From positions 186,001 to 250,000 of the forward strand of contig NZ_QTJV01000008.1 in NCBI RefSeq assembly GCF_003412465.1: a stretch of 64,000 nucleotides of DNA. Reading direction: 5' to 3'. Positions within the stretch are counted from its first letter, which is position 1, and each line of letters begins with the position of its first letter. Below, one piece after another: positions 35,775 through 44,267 of this stretch. The notes under the pieces are model-generated. The model worked only from the letters and a program-made list of their open reading frames with translations, did not search any database and was not told the origin of the DNA. The position numbers and the translations under genes are program-made. This stretch comes from Chitinophaga silvisoli (lineage in GTDB: Bacteria > Bacteroidota > Bacteroidia > Chitinophagales > Chitinophagaceae).

Positions 35775-36082
35775 AGCTTGTAGGATTTAGATGTGAGTTG
35801 AAATTTGACTGGTTACAGACTTTTAGGTTTTCTTGATAATTTTGGTTGTTAAATAATGTGGTGCTTCCTGCAAAATGGGTTCAACACTGGATCGGGGCTG
35901 CAGGGGATTATTACTCAGGCATCGAATCAATGCAGCAGATTACGTAATTTTTCAGGGTTTTCGTTTTTTTTATTTGAGGGGATTGAGTTATTTTTTATAA
36001 AGTGTGCGCTGGTACTCTAATTAAAAAAGGCTAACCAATTGGTCAGCCCTTTTTGGGTATTGTGTTGTGATTGGGACCTTGA
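35775..36082. other. Intergenic region upstream of the second SusC gene
   Basis: About 310 bases. The first 220 bases should hold the promoter of the minus-strand SusC, but no clear TAnnTTTG box was found. A terminator for the DUF2167 gene lies at 36023-36054. Nothing else is recognisable. Confidence 0.6.
36023..36054 (-). terminator. Terminator of the DUF2167 gene
   Basis: Stem AAAAAGGCTAACC with GGTCAGCCCTTTTT, one mismatch, four-base AATT loop. The A run on the left is the T run of the minus-strand transcript. Confidence 0.82.
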
Positions 36083-37141
36083 TTATTCTTCTTTTTTTGT
36101 TTCCTCGTCTTTCTCTTCCTTTTGCTGTTCCTCTTCCTTTACTTCCGTTACTTCCTGTTCTTCCTTTTCTTCCTGCTCTCCCTTTTCCGGGTTTGCCGTT
36201 TCTCCTTTTTCAACCGGTTCACTATAAGGACCTTTTGATTTTTTACCGGTAAATAATTTCCGTAAAAATCCGCCGGCAGCTGCCAGGCCTAAGAGAATGA
36301 ATTTCCAGAACACGGCTGCATACTTGGCAATGATGGCAAAGAATCCCACCTTGGCCAGCACTTTCCCGGCTATCAGGCCACCGATTGTCCAGGCTGCGAT
36401 TTTATCGATTTTCGGATCGAAATCAGCATAGGCGTTTCCTTTGGTGAAATGAGCGAGTTTAAGGATTTTATCTATATCCGCCTTTACCTTTGGCAATTCG
36501 TTCATGGTACACACAGCATTCATATTCAGTACGCCATATCGGCCCAATACTCTTACTTCGTAGTTGAGAGTATGCGGGGTTTCATTACCGAATTGCAGCT
36601 CTTTGGCCCAGTGCAGTACTTTATTTTCTTTGTCATAAAATGGTGTGGATGCCCAACCTATCATTTGAATAGGCTCATAGCCATTCTTCGTTCTCTCAGC
36701 GTTATAGTCGGACTGTTCTTTCTGCATTGTTTTCAGCAGGTCGTCGTAGTTGATTTTTTCCGCATCGTGGTCTTTTACATAGCCGATAGAATCAAATCGT
36801 ACAATGAAAGCATACACAGAACTATCGAAAGCATCCATATTTGCGGGGAAGATCATTCCAAGGATGCTATCTGATACGCTTGCCGGATTGCCCCAGAGAT
36901 CAGTTAATACAAACTTGCTCTGTTCTGCATCCAGGAATTTGAATCCTGTTGGTATATTCAGTTCGATTTTGCCACCTGGCAGGTGAATGAGTCCTGTTTC
37001 AAACTTTGTTGCATGCCGGACGGAATCTACATATTGAAGATATAGTTCGTGAGACAGGACAGTAGAATCTTCTTCGGGGTTGGCTGCCTTCAGGCCAAGA
37101 GACATCATCAGTAATCCGGCCAGGTACAGGAATTTACGCAT
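36083..37141 (-). CDS. DUF2167 membrane protein with long Glu/Lys-rich tail
   Basis: 352 residues with a signal peptide (MRKFLYLAGLLMMSLGLKA), the DUF2167 core (HLPGGKIELNIPTGFKFLDA, GMIFPAN, KINYDDLLK, NGYEPIQMIGWASTPFYDKENKVLHWAKEL), and two membrane helices at about 250-300. The last 50 residues are almost only Glu, Lys and Gln (for example EKEEQEVTEVKEEEQQ), unlike most relatives and probably disordered. DUF2167 proteins are conserved membrane proteins with no established function. It is a single gene with its own terminator. Confidence 0.85.
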   Translation of the reverse strand: MRKFLYLAGLLMMSLGLKAANPEEDSTVLSHELYLQYVDSVRHATKFETGLIHLPGGKIELNIPTGFKFLDAEQSKFVLTDLWGNPASVSDSILGMIFPANMDAFDSSVYAFIVRFDSIGYVKDHDAEKINYDDLLKTMQKEQSDYNAERTKNGYEPIQMIGWASTPFYDKENKVLHWAKELQFGNETPHTLNYEVRVLGRYGVLNMNAVCTMNELPKVKADIDKILKLAHFTKGNAYADFDPKIDKIAAWTIGGLIAGKVLAKVGFFAIIAKYAAVFWKFILLGLAAAGGFLRKLFTGKKSKGPYSEPVEKGETANPEKGEQEEKEEQEVTEVKEEEQQKEEKDEETKKEE

Positions 37142-37277
37142 ATACAGTGATATAATTAAGCGGTGTAAAAGTGAGCATAATTTTTATCCTGAAGGAAAAT
37201 ATTGGACGGAAAATGAGTTTCTGGGGATGGATTTAATATTTTCAATTATAGATTATACATGGCTTTAGCCGAAGCGC

Positions 37278-38063
37278 TTATTTCAGCACCACGTTGTTGA
37301 AGTATTTATTAAAGGTATGTACAGCTGCCTTTTTGCCCTCGAGCGTAGGACCTTCCAAACCTTTCAATGGATAATTCATTTTCAATAAATCCCATTTATG
37401 GCTGCCTAACTGGTGGAAGGGAATGATTTCAACCCTGTCTACGGTTTTATACCGGGTGAAGTGTTTGGCCCATTCTTCCAGGAATTCCGGTTGGTCCGTC
37501 CAGCCGGGAACGAGTACATACCTTAACCACATGCGTTTACCGGTAGATTCACGGTGAGCGGCGAGATCCAGGGTATTTTTGTTGGTTAGACCGGTGAGTT
37601 TATGGTGCCATTCATCATTGATGTGCTTCACATCTAATAATAAGAGGTCGGTGTGTTCGAGTAATTCGTGGGTAGCAGCATCGTTGAGTCGTCCGTTGGA
37701 ATCCAGGCAGGTATTGATGCCAATGGCATGCAATGCTTTAAAGAAGGTAGTAAGTTTGTTGCGTTGCAGGAGTGGTTCTCCCCCGGAAACGGTGACACCG
37801 CCGTCTTTTCCAAAATAACTGCGCTGCCTGTCGGCTCTTTTTACAAGTTCATCGATGCCGATTAACATTCCGCCATGTACATCGAGTGTATCGGGATTCT
37901 GGCAATACACGCAGCGGAACTGGCATCCCTGTACGAATACTACCATTCTTACTCCTGGTCCGTCGTGTGTGCCGAATGTTTCAAGTGAATGAATGCGAAG
38001 GTGCTCCGGATCATCGAGGTTTAGCGCGGCGGCCTCAAGGTCCTGCAGTGGAAAGTACAACAT
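37278..38063 (-). CDS. pflA: Pyruvate formate-lyase activating enzyme
   Basis: About 261 residues from ATG 38063 (MLYFPLQDLEAAALNLDD). The radical-SAM cluster motif is CQFRCVYC, with GTHDGPGVRMVVFVQGC before it and VTVSGGEPLLQ (GGEP motif) after it. PflA uses a [4Fe-4S] cluster and S-adenosylmethionine to put the glycyl radical on PflB. Its gene follows pflB by about 90 bases, which hold a stem-loop. A longer frame start at 38102 would begin at the base of that stem, so the internal ATG is preferred; this choice is not certain. Confidence 0.93.
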   Translation of the reverse strand: MLYFPLQDLEAAALNLDDPEHLRIHSLETFGTHDGPGVRMVVFVQGCQFRCVYCQNPDTLDVHGGMLIGIDELVKRADRQRSYFGKDGGVTVSGGEPLLQRNKLTTFFKALHAIGINTCLDSNGRLNDAATHELLEHTDLLLLDVKHINDEWHHKLTGLTNKNTLDLAAHRESTGKRMWLRYVLVPGWTDQPEFLEEWAKHFTRYKTVDRVEIIPFHQLGSHKWDLLKMNYPLKGLEGPTLEGKKAAVHTFNKYFNNVVLK

Positions 38064-38103
38064 AGTCTTAAAAAGGAAGGTGCGATAGATGACGAGAGAC
38101 ATA

Positions 38104-38133
38104 ACAGCGGACCGCAGGTGCGATCCGCTGTTG
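38104..38133 (-). promoter_or_regulatory. Stem-loop between pflB and pflA
   Basis: Arms AACAGCGGA and TCCGCTGTT extend inward through a G-T pair and CGC/GCG to a four-base loop, giving a 13-bp stem. No T run follows on the minus strand, so it is more likely a partial terminator or a processing/stabilising element that sets the pflB-to-pflA ratio. Confidence 0.7.
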
Positions 38134-38153
38134 TCTTACTTAGTCCCAATTGA

Positions 38154-40388
38154 TCACATACTCTCGTGGAAAGTACGTGTTATCACTTCAAGCTGATGCG
38201 CCCTGGATAAGCGCACGAAGTTTACAGCATAGCCGGATACGCGGATGGTCAACTGAGGATAATTCTCAGGGTGCTCGTAAGCGTCCATCAGTGTTTCGCG
38301 GTTCAGCACATTTACGTTCAGGTGATGCGCCATTTTGTTAAAGTAGCCATTCATGGTAGTCACCAGGTTGTTGACCTGTTCTTCTCTTGTATCACCCAGT
38401 GATTTAGGGATCATGGAGAAGGTGTTGGAAATACCATCCTGAGCATCTCTATAGTCCAGTTTACAAACAGAGTTCAGGGAAGCAATAGCCCCGCTACAGT
38501 CTCTGCCGTGCATTGGATTGGCACCTGGTGCAAAGGGTTCGCCTTTCTTACGTCCATCAGGAGTAGCACCTGTGTTACTACCGTACATTACGTTTGAAGT
38601 AATGGTGAGCAGTGACAGGGTTGGTTTAGAACCTTTGTAGGTGTTGTGTTTACGCAGTTCTGTGATGAAGAAGTGAGTGATTTCTTTTGCAATGTTATCT
38701 ACTCTGTCATCATCGTTACCGTATTTAGGATATTCTCCTTCGATCTTGTAATCTACGGTCAGGCCACGTTCATCCCTGATAGGTGTAACCTTTGCATATT
38801 TAATAGCGGAGAGTGAGTCAGCGATGATAGAGATACCGGCAGCACCGTAAGCGATATCGATACGTGGATCGGTATCAACCAGGGCCATCTGGGCTCTTTC
38901 ATAATAGTATTTATCATGCATGTAGTGGATGATAAACATTGCTTTTGCATACACTCTCGCCAGTTCAGTCAATGTTTGTTTGAACACGCCCATTACCTGG
39001 TTGTATTCCAGTGGACCTTCAGGCAGTGCAGGGATATTTTTGATCACTTCCACCCCATCGATTTCTTCTTTACCACCATTCAGGGCAATCAGCAATGCCT
39101 TAGGCAGGTTTGCTCTTGCACCAAAGTGCTGGATAGATTTACCGATTTCCTGGTAAGATACGCAACAAGCGATACCATAGTCGTCAGAACCACGGGTACC
39201 TCTCATCAGGTCATCATTTTCGTACTGGATGGAGGAAGTATCGATAGATACCTGTGCACAGAAGCGTTTGAAGCCTTCTGGTAAACCATCAGCCCACAGT
39301 ACGGTCAGGTTTGGTTCTGGTGAAGAGCCCAGGTTGTACAGGGTCTGCAGGAAGCGGAAAGAAGTCTTGGTTACTTTCGTACGGCCATCATGCAGGGTAC
39401 CACCGATAGCTTCAGTTACCCAGGTAGGGTCACCACCAAAGATTTCATCGTAGCTGCCTGGGCGCAGGTGACGTACCAGTCTCAGTTTCATTACGAACTG
39501 GTCGATGATTTCCTGTGCTTCTTCTTCAGTAATCAAACCAGCTTTCAGATCTCTTTCGATAAATATGTCGAGGAAGGAGGACACATTACCCAGGGACATA
39601 GCAGCACCATCCTGTTCTTTCACGGCTGCCAGGTAAGCGAAATAAACCCATTGTACAGCTTCGCGGGCATTTTCAGCAGGGCGGGATACGTCGCAACCGT
39701 AGGCTGCAGCCATGGTGATCATGTCTTTCAGTGCACTGATCTGGGAATTGATTTCTTCACGCAGACGAACTTTGTGTTCGGTCATTTCACCACCCACTTT
39801 GTTCAGGTCAGCTTTTTTGAATTTAATCAGCTGATCAGCACCATACAGGGCCAGGCGGCGGAAGTCACCAATGATACGGCCACGTGCATAGTTGTCTGGT
39901 AAACCTGTCAATACGTGTTTGGAACGGAAAGCCCTGATTTCGCTGTCATAGGCATTGAATACACCTTCATTATGGTTTTTAGCATAATTGAAAATGTCAA
40001 TCACCCTTTCAGAAACGGTCAGGCCTTTTTCTTTAACAGCAGATTCAACCAGCTTGATACCACCGAAAGGTTTCATGGCACGTTTGAGCAGCTGATCGGT
40101 TTGCAGGCCAACAATTACTTCATCTTCCTTCTTAATATAGCCCGGCGCAAAGGCGGTCATATTGGAGATGGTTTCTGTGTCGATGGCTAAAACGCCACCT
40201 TTTGCTCTTTCTTTGAGCAGTTCTTTTTTAACGACATCCCACAGGCGGTTAGTTTTTGCAGAAATGCCGGACAGGAATGAAGCATCACCCTGGTAAGGTC
40301 TGATGTTTTTTACAACGAAATCATATACGTTCATTGTAGTATTCCAATCACCTGATTTGAAAGGAACAGCGGTCACATCTTTTATCAT
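38154..40388 (-). CDS. pflB: Formate C-acetyltransferase (pyruvate formate-lyase)
   Basis: 744 residues. The adjacent catalytic cysteines are in YGIACCVSYQ, and the radical glycine is G719 in RVSGYAVNF near the C-terminus. It converts pyruvate and CoA to acetyl-CoA and formate under anoxic conditions. Full-length compared with the 760-residue E. coli enzyme. The activating enzyme gene lies directly downstream. A candidate Bacteroidota -7 box (TAACTTTG) is 33 bases upstream of the start. It indicates that the organism can ferment or grow microaerobically. Confidence 0.97.
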   Translation of the reverse strand: MIKDVTAVPFKSGDWNTTMNVYDFVVKNIRPYQGDASFLSGISAKTNRLWDVVKKELLKERAKGGVLAIDTETISNMTAFAPGYIKKEDEVIVGLQTDQLLKRAMKPFGGIKLVESAVKEKGLTVSERVIDIFNYAKNHNEGVFNAYDSEIRAFRSKHVLTGLPDNYARGRIIGDFRRLALYGADQLIKFKKADLNKVGGEMTEHKVRLREEINSQISALKDMITMAAAYGCDVSRPAENAREAVQWVYFAYLAAVKEQDGAAMSLGNVSSFLDIFIERDLKAGLITEEEAQEIIDQFVMKLRLVRHLRPGSYDEIFGGDPTWVTEAIGGTLHDGRTKVTKTSFRFLQTLYNLGSSPEPNLTVLWADGLPEGFKRFCAQVSIDTSSIQYENDDLMRGTRGSDDYGIACCVSYQEIGKSIQHFGARANLPKALLIALNGGKEEIDGVEVIKNIPALPEGPLEYNQVMGVFKQTLTELARVYAKAMFIIHYMHDKYYYERAQMALVDTDPRIDIAYGAAGISIIADSLSAIKYAKVTPIRDERGLTVDYKIEGEYPKYGNDDDRVDNIAKEITHFFITELRKHNTYKGSKPTLSLLTITSNVMYGSNTGATPDGRKKGEPFAPGANPMHGRDCSGAIASLNSVCKLDYRDAQDGISNTFSMIPKSLGDTREEQVNNLVTTMNGYFNKMAHHLNVNVLNRETLMDAYEHPENYPQLTIRVSGYAVNFVRLSRAHQLEVITRTFHESM

Positions 40389-40420
40389 ATCCTTGAATTT
40401 TTATTCTCTAGATAATGATA

Positions 40421-40428
40421 CAAAGTTA
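40421..40428 (-). promoter_or_regulatory. Candidate -7 promoter box for pflB
   Basis: TAACTTTG on the minus strand matches the TAnnTTTG element of Bacteroidota promoters and lies 33 bases before the pflB start. No clear -33 TTTG was found at the right distance. Confidence 0.45.
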
Positions 40429-40583
40429 AATTGCGGGGAGTGGGGAAATAGTGTTCGTGGTCAGCCGAATGAGTGATTATAGTTGCAGAAATTGCGTTTT
40501 GTTTCAAATTTGATTGCAGGTACTTTCATTTGGGCGTATTTCCCGGAGAATTTAACTAAAGGTTACACTCCCTTTTAGCACCC

Positions 40584-41312
40584 TTATGGATGTTCCTTTT
40601 TCCACTGTGTAGCAAAGTAGGATCCCCAGCCCTTGATATATTCATAGAACTGGTATTCATTTTCAAAGTCCAGCAGCATCTCGTAGCTGGGCCGGTACCT
40701 GACCATAAAGGTATCCAGTGCAGGCGATTCAAGGCCTGTCAGTTGCCTTACCAGCGGCATATTAAATCGATGCGTAATATATTTATCCTGTTCAATGGCA
40801 AGCAGTTGCTGACGGAAGTGTTCCATCCGTTTAGCCTTACGCATGCTCAGCAGGAGATCCAGGTTCACACCAACACCTCCCATGCCTGTGGCCAGATAGT
40901 CCTGTGAGAAATTGAAGACCTTTTTATATTCTTCCCTGAATTCGGTGGAGTCTTCCTTATAACTTTTGTGTTGTACTTCTACGGTCGGGAGTACTTTGAT
41001 ATCTACATGCAACCCGATATCGAAGGGTCGGTTCGCGTTGATTTCTGTTACCGGAAATTTCATGGTCGCTTTGCCCTGGTAAGAGAAACTAAGGGAGTCT
41101 TTCATGGTGAGGCGGATGGCATAATGCCCCAGGGAATCGGTGACTGTACCGCCACCTGCAGAGCTCATTACACTTACGCCTGCCATGCCATAGCGTTCCG
41201 TACGTTCATACACGGTACCCCTGATCTGCACTGTCTGAGCAATGGACAGTGATGTAAGTGCGACCAGGAAAATAAATAAACCGAATGTTTTGTGTAGAAT
41301 TCTAATACTCAT
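40584..41312 (-). CDS. Carboxypeptidase-regulatory-like domain protein
   Basis: About 242 residues from ATG 41312 (MSIRILHKTFGLFIFLVALTSLSIAQ, a signal peptide). One carboxypeptidase-D-regulatory-like beta sandwich (VQIRGTVYERTERYGMAGVSV ... DSLGHYAIRL) occupies residues 25-110. The remainder is helical with a KEDSTEFREEYKKVFNFSQDY segment. It resembles small Bacteroidota periplasmic or outer-membrane-associated proteins of unknown role. A single gene with the 290-base upstream gap described below. Confidence 0.78.
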   Translation of the reverse strand: MSIRILHKTFGLFIFLVALTSLSIAQTVQIRGTVYERTERYGMAGVSVMSSAGGGTVTDSLGHYAIRLTMKDSLSFSYQGKATMKFPVTEINANRPFDIGLHVDIKVLPTVEVQHKSYKEDSTEFREEYKKVFNFSQDYLATGMGGVGVNLDLLLSMRKAKRMEHFRQQLLAIEQDKYITHRFNMPLVRQLTGLESPALDTFMVRYRPSYEMLLDFENEYQFYEYIKGWGSYFATQWKKEHP

Positions 41313-41384
41313 CAGGGCACAATCTATTACAGCCGGGAAAAACAAACAAGAAACTGATAAATATTAACAAACAATTGTATAAGA

Positions 41385-41409
41385 AACCCCGCGATTTTCT
41401 CGCGGGGTT
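41385..41409 (-). terminator. Hairpin terminator AACCCCGCGA/TCGCGGGGTT
   Basis: Perfect 10-bp GC-rich stem with a five-base loop, followed on the minus strand by TTTCTT. It could end the transcript of the VOC gene, about 200 bases upstream. Confidence 0.75.
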
Positions 41410-41486
41410 GCAGGTTTTATGAGGCGGAAATGAATAGTTGAGTATAAGGTAGCCAGTGTGAAAATAGTACGCTAAATCGGTACTAT

Positions 41487-41547
41487 AAGGTCACCAAAAG
41501 GGCACCTGTATATCCCCGGGATATTGAGGTGACCTTTTGGTGACCTT
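41487..41547. repeat. 61-bp near-perfect palindrome with GGTGACC repeats
   Basis: Outer arms AAGGTCACCAAAAGG (41487-41501) and CCTTTTGGTGACCTT (41533-41547) are perfect complements. Inside, CACCT pairs with AGGTG and ATATCC with GGATAT around a three-base loop, separated by short mismatches. The right arm is extended by a further TTGGTGA, giving 11-bp direct repeats of GGTGACCTTTT. No T run follows. The rest of the gap 41313-41603 shows only the terminator at 41385. Confidence 0.85.
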
Positions 41548-41603
41548 TTGGTGATGTTATAATGTAAAAGAGGTAATAATGATTCACTATAGCCAGGCTG
41601 GAT

Positions 41604-42443
41604 TTATGCATTCTCCAACTCAGCGTAAATGAGCTTTTTCATCTTCATCAGGGTATTCAGCACCCTTTGGAACTTTGCAGGTTCTGACATCCACTGGCCC
41701 AGTTTATCAGGCACAATCTGCCAGCTTACGCCGTATTTATCGACCAGCCAGCCGCACGCTACCTCGTGGCCACCGTCGGCAATGAGACCATCCCAGTACC
41801 TGTCTATTTCAGCCTGGTCTTTACAGTTCACCACCAGGGAGATGGCATCTACGAAACCAAATCCATGCTCCGCGGAGCTATCCATTGCCATTGCAACGAA
41901 ATGCTTGATTTTGAACTGGGAATGCTTTACAAAATTAGTATTGTCTTCTCCTTCGCTGTATTTCAGGATGCCCTGAAGGGTTGAATCATGGAATAAACCG
42001 GTATAGAAATGCACCGCTTCCTCTGCCTTGCCGGCTTTCGCACCGGTGAACATGAGGGTTGGGCAGAATTTCTGGTTTGCATCGTTCATGGCTCCGGTAT
42101 AGAGTTGCCAGGAGACACCGTACTGGTCCTGCACCCAGGCGTATTTGGGGCTCCAGGGGTATTTGTCCAGTGGCATGAGAGTACTTCCCCCCTTGCTCAG
42201 TTTATAATAATAAGCTTCAGTTTCTGCTTCAGTTTCACTCACAACCATGAAGGAAATAGACGGATTGGGGGTAGATGAAGGCCCGTCGTTGAGTAACATG
42301 AATTGCTGGCCGCTCAGTTTGAGGGTGATGACGATTGGGTTGGAGCTGGTAATGGAACCATCTCCGAAGGTCTCCAGGTAAAAGTCAGCCGCCTCCGCAA
42401 TTTTTCCTTTGATGGTGAGGCATGGATAGATGGAATTATTCAT
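41604..42443 (-). CDS. Tandem PhnB/VOC-domain protein
   Basis: The 279 residues consist of two PhnB-like (3-demethylubiquinone methyltransferase/glyoxalase-like) domains. The first runs from IYPCLTIKGKIAEAADFYLETFGD to DQYGVSWQLYTGA, the second from FCPTLMFTGAKAGKAEEAVHFYTGLF to DKYGVSWQIVPD. Both have the DxYGVSWQ ending typical of the group. No metal-binding set is obvious, and the biochemical role of these proteins is generally unknown. It sits 47 bases after the stop of the 42491-42901 gene, so the two may be co-transcribed. Confidence 0.86.
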   Translation of the reverse strand: MNNSIYPCLTIKGKIAEAADFYLETFGDGSITSSNPIVITLKLSGQQFMLLNDGPSSTPNPSISFMVVSETEAETEAYYYKLSKGGSTLMPLDKYPWSPKYAWVQDQYGVSWQLYTGAMNDANQKFCPTLMFTGAKAGKAEEAVHFYTGLFHDSTLQGILKYSEGEDNTNFVKHSQFKIKHFVAMAMDSSAEHGFGFVDAISLVVNCKDQAEIDRYWDGLIADGGHEVACGWLVDKYGVSWQIVPDKLGQWMSEPAKFQRVLNTLMKMKKLIYAELENA

Positions 42444-42490
42444 GAGTGTTGGATTTTAAGGAATAGTTTATTTAACGATGGAATACTTTT

Positions 42491-42901
42491 TCAGGAGGCT
42501 ATTCTGACCATACAGCGACATACATCCATTCCCTTATACCATTCAATGCAAAAACCGGCAGGGTCAATCCGGCTATCATGTATTAACTGCTGGAAGGCAT
42601 TGCCAATAGCGGGAATGTCTTTCATAAAATCATGTACGTCAATAAACAGGTACTCTCCTTTTGAGATTACTTTGGTTTCCAGGTGGTGTTTGGAAAACTC
42701 GCCCTGATGAAGTTCTGCTGCTGCCGCCTGGTAAAGAATACGACCATCGGCTGCCGGCCAGGAAAGCCCGAAATACTTCCTCTTTTCATCAAAAGGCGTG
42801 AGACTATGCAATGTTTCATGGGCCTGCTTTACTCCTTCAGGAAATGAGCTGGCAGTAACACAATACACAAGCAGATCGTTTTGTAATGTCGTTGTTTCCA
42901 T
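42491..42901 (-). CDS. Hypothetical protein, possible GyrI-like effector-binding fold
   Basis: 136 residues, no signal peptide. The pattern KYFGLSWPAADGRILYQAAAAEL, then KGEYLFIDVHDFMKDIPAIGNAFQQLI and a closing GFCIEWYKGMDVCRCMVRI resembles the SOUL/GyrI-like small-molecule-binding fold found in AraC effector domains; this is a judgement of pattern, not an established match. The upstream region has an operator-like pair of TGTC half-sites. Probably transcribed together with the VOC gene downstream. Confidence 0.65.
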   Translation of the reverse strand: METTTLQNDLLVYCVTASSFPEGVKQAHETLHSLTPFDEKRKYFGLSWPAADGRILYQAAAAELHQGEFSKHHLETKVISKGEYLFIDVHDFMKDIPAIGNAFQQLIHDSRIDPAGFCIEWYKGMDVCRCMVRIAS

Positions 42902-42947
42902 AGAGTAAACATACGATCATTAAAAACGGTTCAAGGGGGGTAAAAAA

Positions 42948-42972
42948 GACAATTAACAGGTAAAATGCGACA
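42948..42972 (-). promoter_or_regulatory. Operator-like direct repeat, copy 1 (TGTCGCAT ... TGTC, 21-bp period)
   Basis: On the minus strand TGTCGCATTTT starts at 42972 and a second TGTC at 42951, exactly 21 bases later, each preceded or followed by T-rich sequence. It lies 47-71 bases upstream of the 42491-42901 gene. The same arrangement occurs at 52886-52914. The two-turn spacing of direct repeats is typical of AraC-family binding sites. Confidence 0.55.
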
Positions 42973-42999
42973 CTACGACATGATTCAACATGACTGATT

Positions 43000-44256
43000 T
43001 TATTGTTTAGCTGCCGACACTACGACACCATTCTTCATAACCATGACAACCTGCTTCAACACTGAGATATCGCTTAGGGGATCTCCCTTTACTGCAAGGA
43101 GATCTGCCAGGTAAGCAGGTTTGATATTCCCCAGCAATGGCAAACCAAACACACCTGCATTTACTGCGGTGGCAGCGTGCAATACATCAAGGGGCTTCAT
43201 GCCATATTCAACCATCAGGATCATTTCACGACTATTATCCCCGTGGGAAAAAACGCCCACATCACCACCCATACAAATAGTAACACCCGCCTGCATCGCA
43301 TCCGTAAAAATCTTATGCTTCTGTTTGACAGCCGGCGTTTCAGGATCCACTCCTTTGCGCCAGCCTTTATAAGCGGCAATAGATTCGGTTGCCGTCAGCG
43401 TAGGACAAAGTGCTATATTCTTCTCCTTCATTAACTTAAACAATTCAGGCGTGCCACCATCTCCATGTTCAATTGTGCGTACGCCTGCTTCTATTGCACG
43501 CCGCATGCCTTCTTCAGTACCTGAATGCACTACTACATACCGCCCGCTGCTGGCCGCTACTTCCACGGCCAGTTTAAGTTCATTCGTCGTAAAAGTAGCT
43601 GCGGGGGCTTTATTGAGTCCCCAGCGGTAATCAGCATAGAGCTTGATTACATCTGCACCATGGCCGATCTGGGAGCGGATTGCCTTTGTAAGGCCATCGG
43701 TACCGTCGGCTTCTTCGGCACCCAATGGGATCTCACCATTGTATCCTTTAGGACCATAACTGCCCGTAGCAACAATTGCCCTGGTAGCTACCAGCAAGCG
43801 TGGCCCGGGAATGATTCCCTTGTTGATCGCTTCTTTTAAACCTGCATCGTCATACATGGCACCTTCCGTACCGAGGTCACGTGCAGTGGTAAAGCCCGCC
43901 ATTAGAGTGGCACGGGCATGTACTACGGCACGGGCTGTACGTTCTGCAGGTGATTCAGTCAGTACCTGGTCATTCCAGCTGGTTTCGTTGTAAGGATGTA
44001 AGAAAAGGTGTGAGTGACCTTCGATTAAACCAGGCATCAGCGTCATGCCTTTCAGGTCAATAATCCTTGTGTTTTGTGGGACCTGGATGGTGTTTGGCGC
44101 TCCTGTTGCCACGATCAGGCTATCTTTTACCAATACCCACCAGTTGGCATGCATCGCGGTGCCATCAAACACACGGTCCGGTTTGAAGAGGATAATGGAT
44201 TGAGCATTTACAAATAAGGAAAGTAATAAGAATAAGGAGGTGGCGGCCGTTTTCAT
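43000..44256 (-). CDS. Exported metal-dependent amidohydrolase (imidazolonepropionase-like)
   Basis: 418 residues with signal peptide (MKTAATSLFLLLSLFVNAQ). Metal ligands of the amidohydrolase superfamily are visible: HSH in LIEGHSHLFL, the carboxylated Lys candidate in GADVIKLYADY, His in VVVHSG and TIEHGDG, and Asp in MGGDVGVFSHGDN. Relatives are periplasmic Xaa-Pro or Xaa-Arg dipeptidases and other prolidase-like enzymes; the substrate is not determined by the sequence. It follows DUF5995 by 11 bases, so the two form an operon. Confidence 0.88.
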   Translation of the reverse strand: MKTAATSLFLLLSLFVNAQSIILFKPDRVFDGTAMHANWWVLVKDSLIVATGAPNTIQVPQNTRIIDLKGMTLMPGLIEGHSHLFLHPYNETSWNDQVLTESPAERTARAVVHARATLMAGFTTARDLGTEGAMYDDAGLKEAINKGIIPGPRLLVATRAIVATGSYGPKGYNGEIPLGAEEADGTDGLTKAIRSQIGHGADVIKLYADYRWGLNKAPAATFTTNELKLAVEVAASSGRYVVVHSGTEEGMRRAIEAGVRTIEHGDGGTPELFKLMKEKNIALCPTLTATESIAAYKGWRKGVDPETPAVKQKHKIFTDAMQAGVTICMGGDVGVFSHGDNSREMILMVEYGMKPLDVLHAATAVNAGVFGLPLLGNIKPAYLADLLAVKGDPLSDISVLKQVVMVMKNGVVVSAAKQ

Positions 44257-44267
44257 AGCTACCTAAG

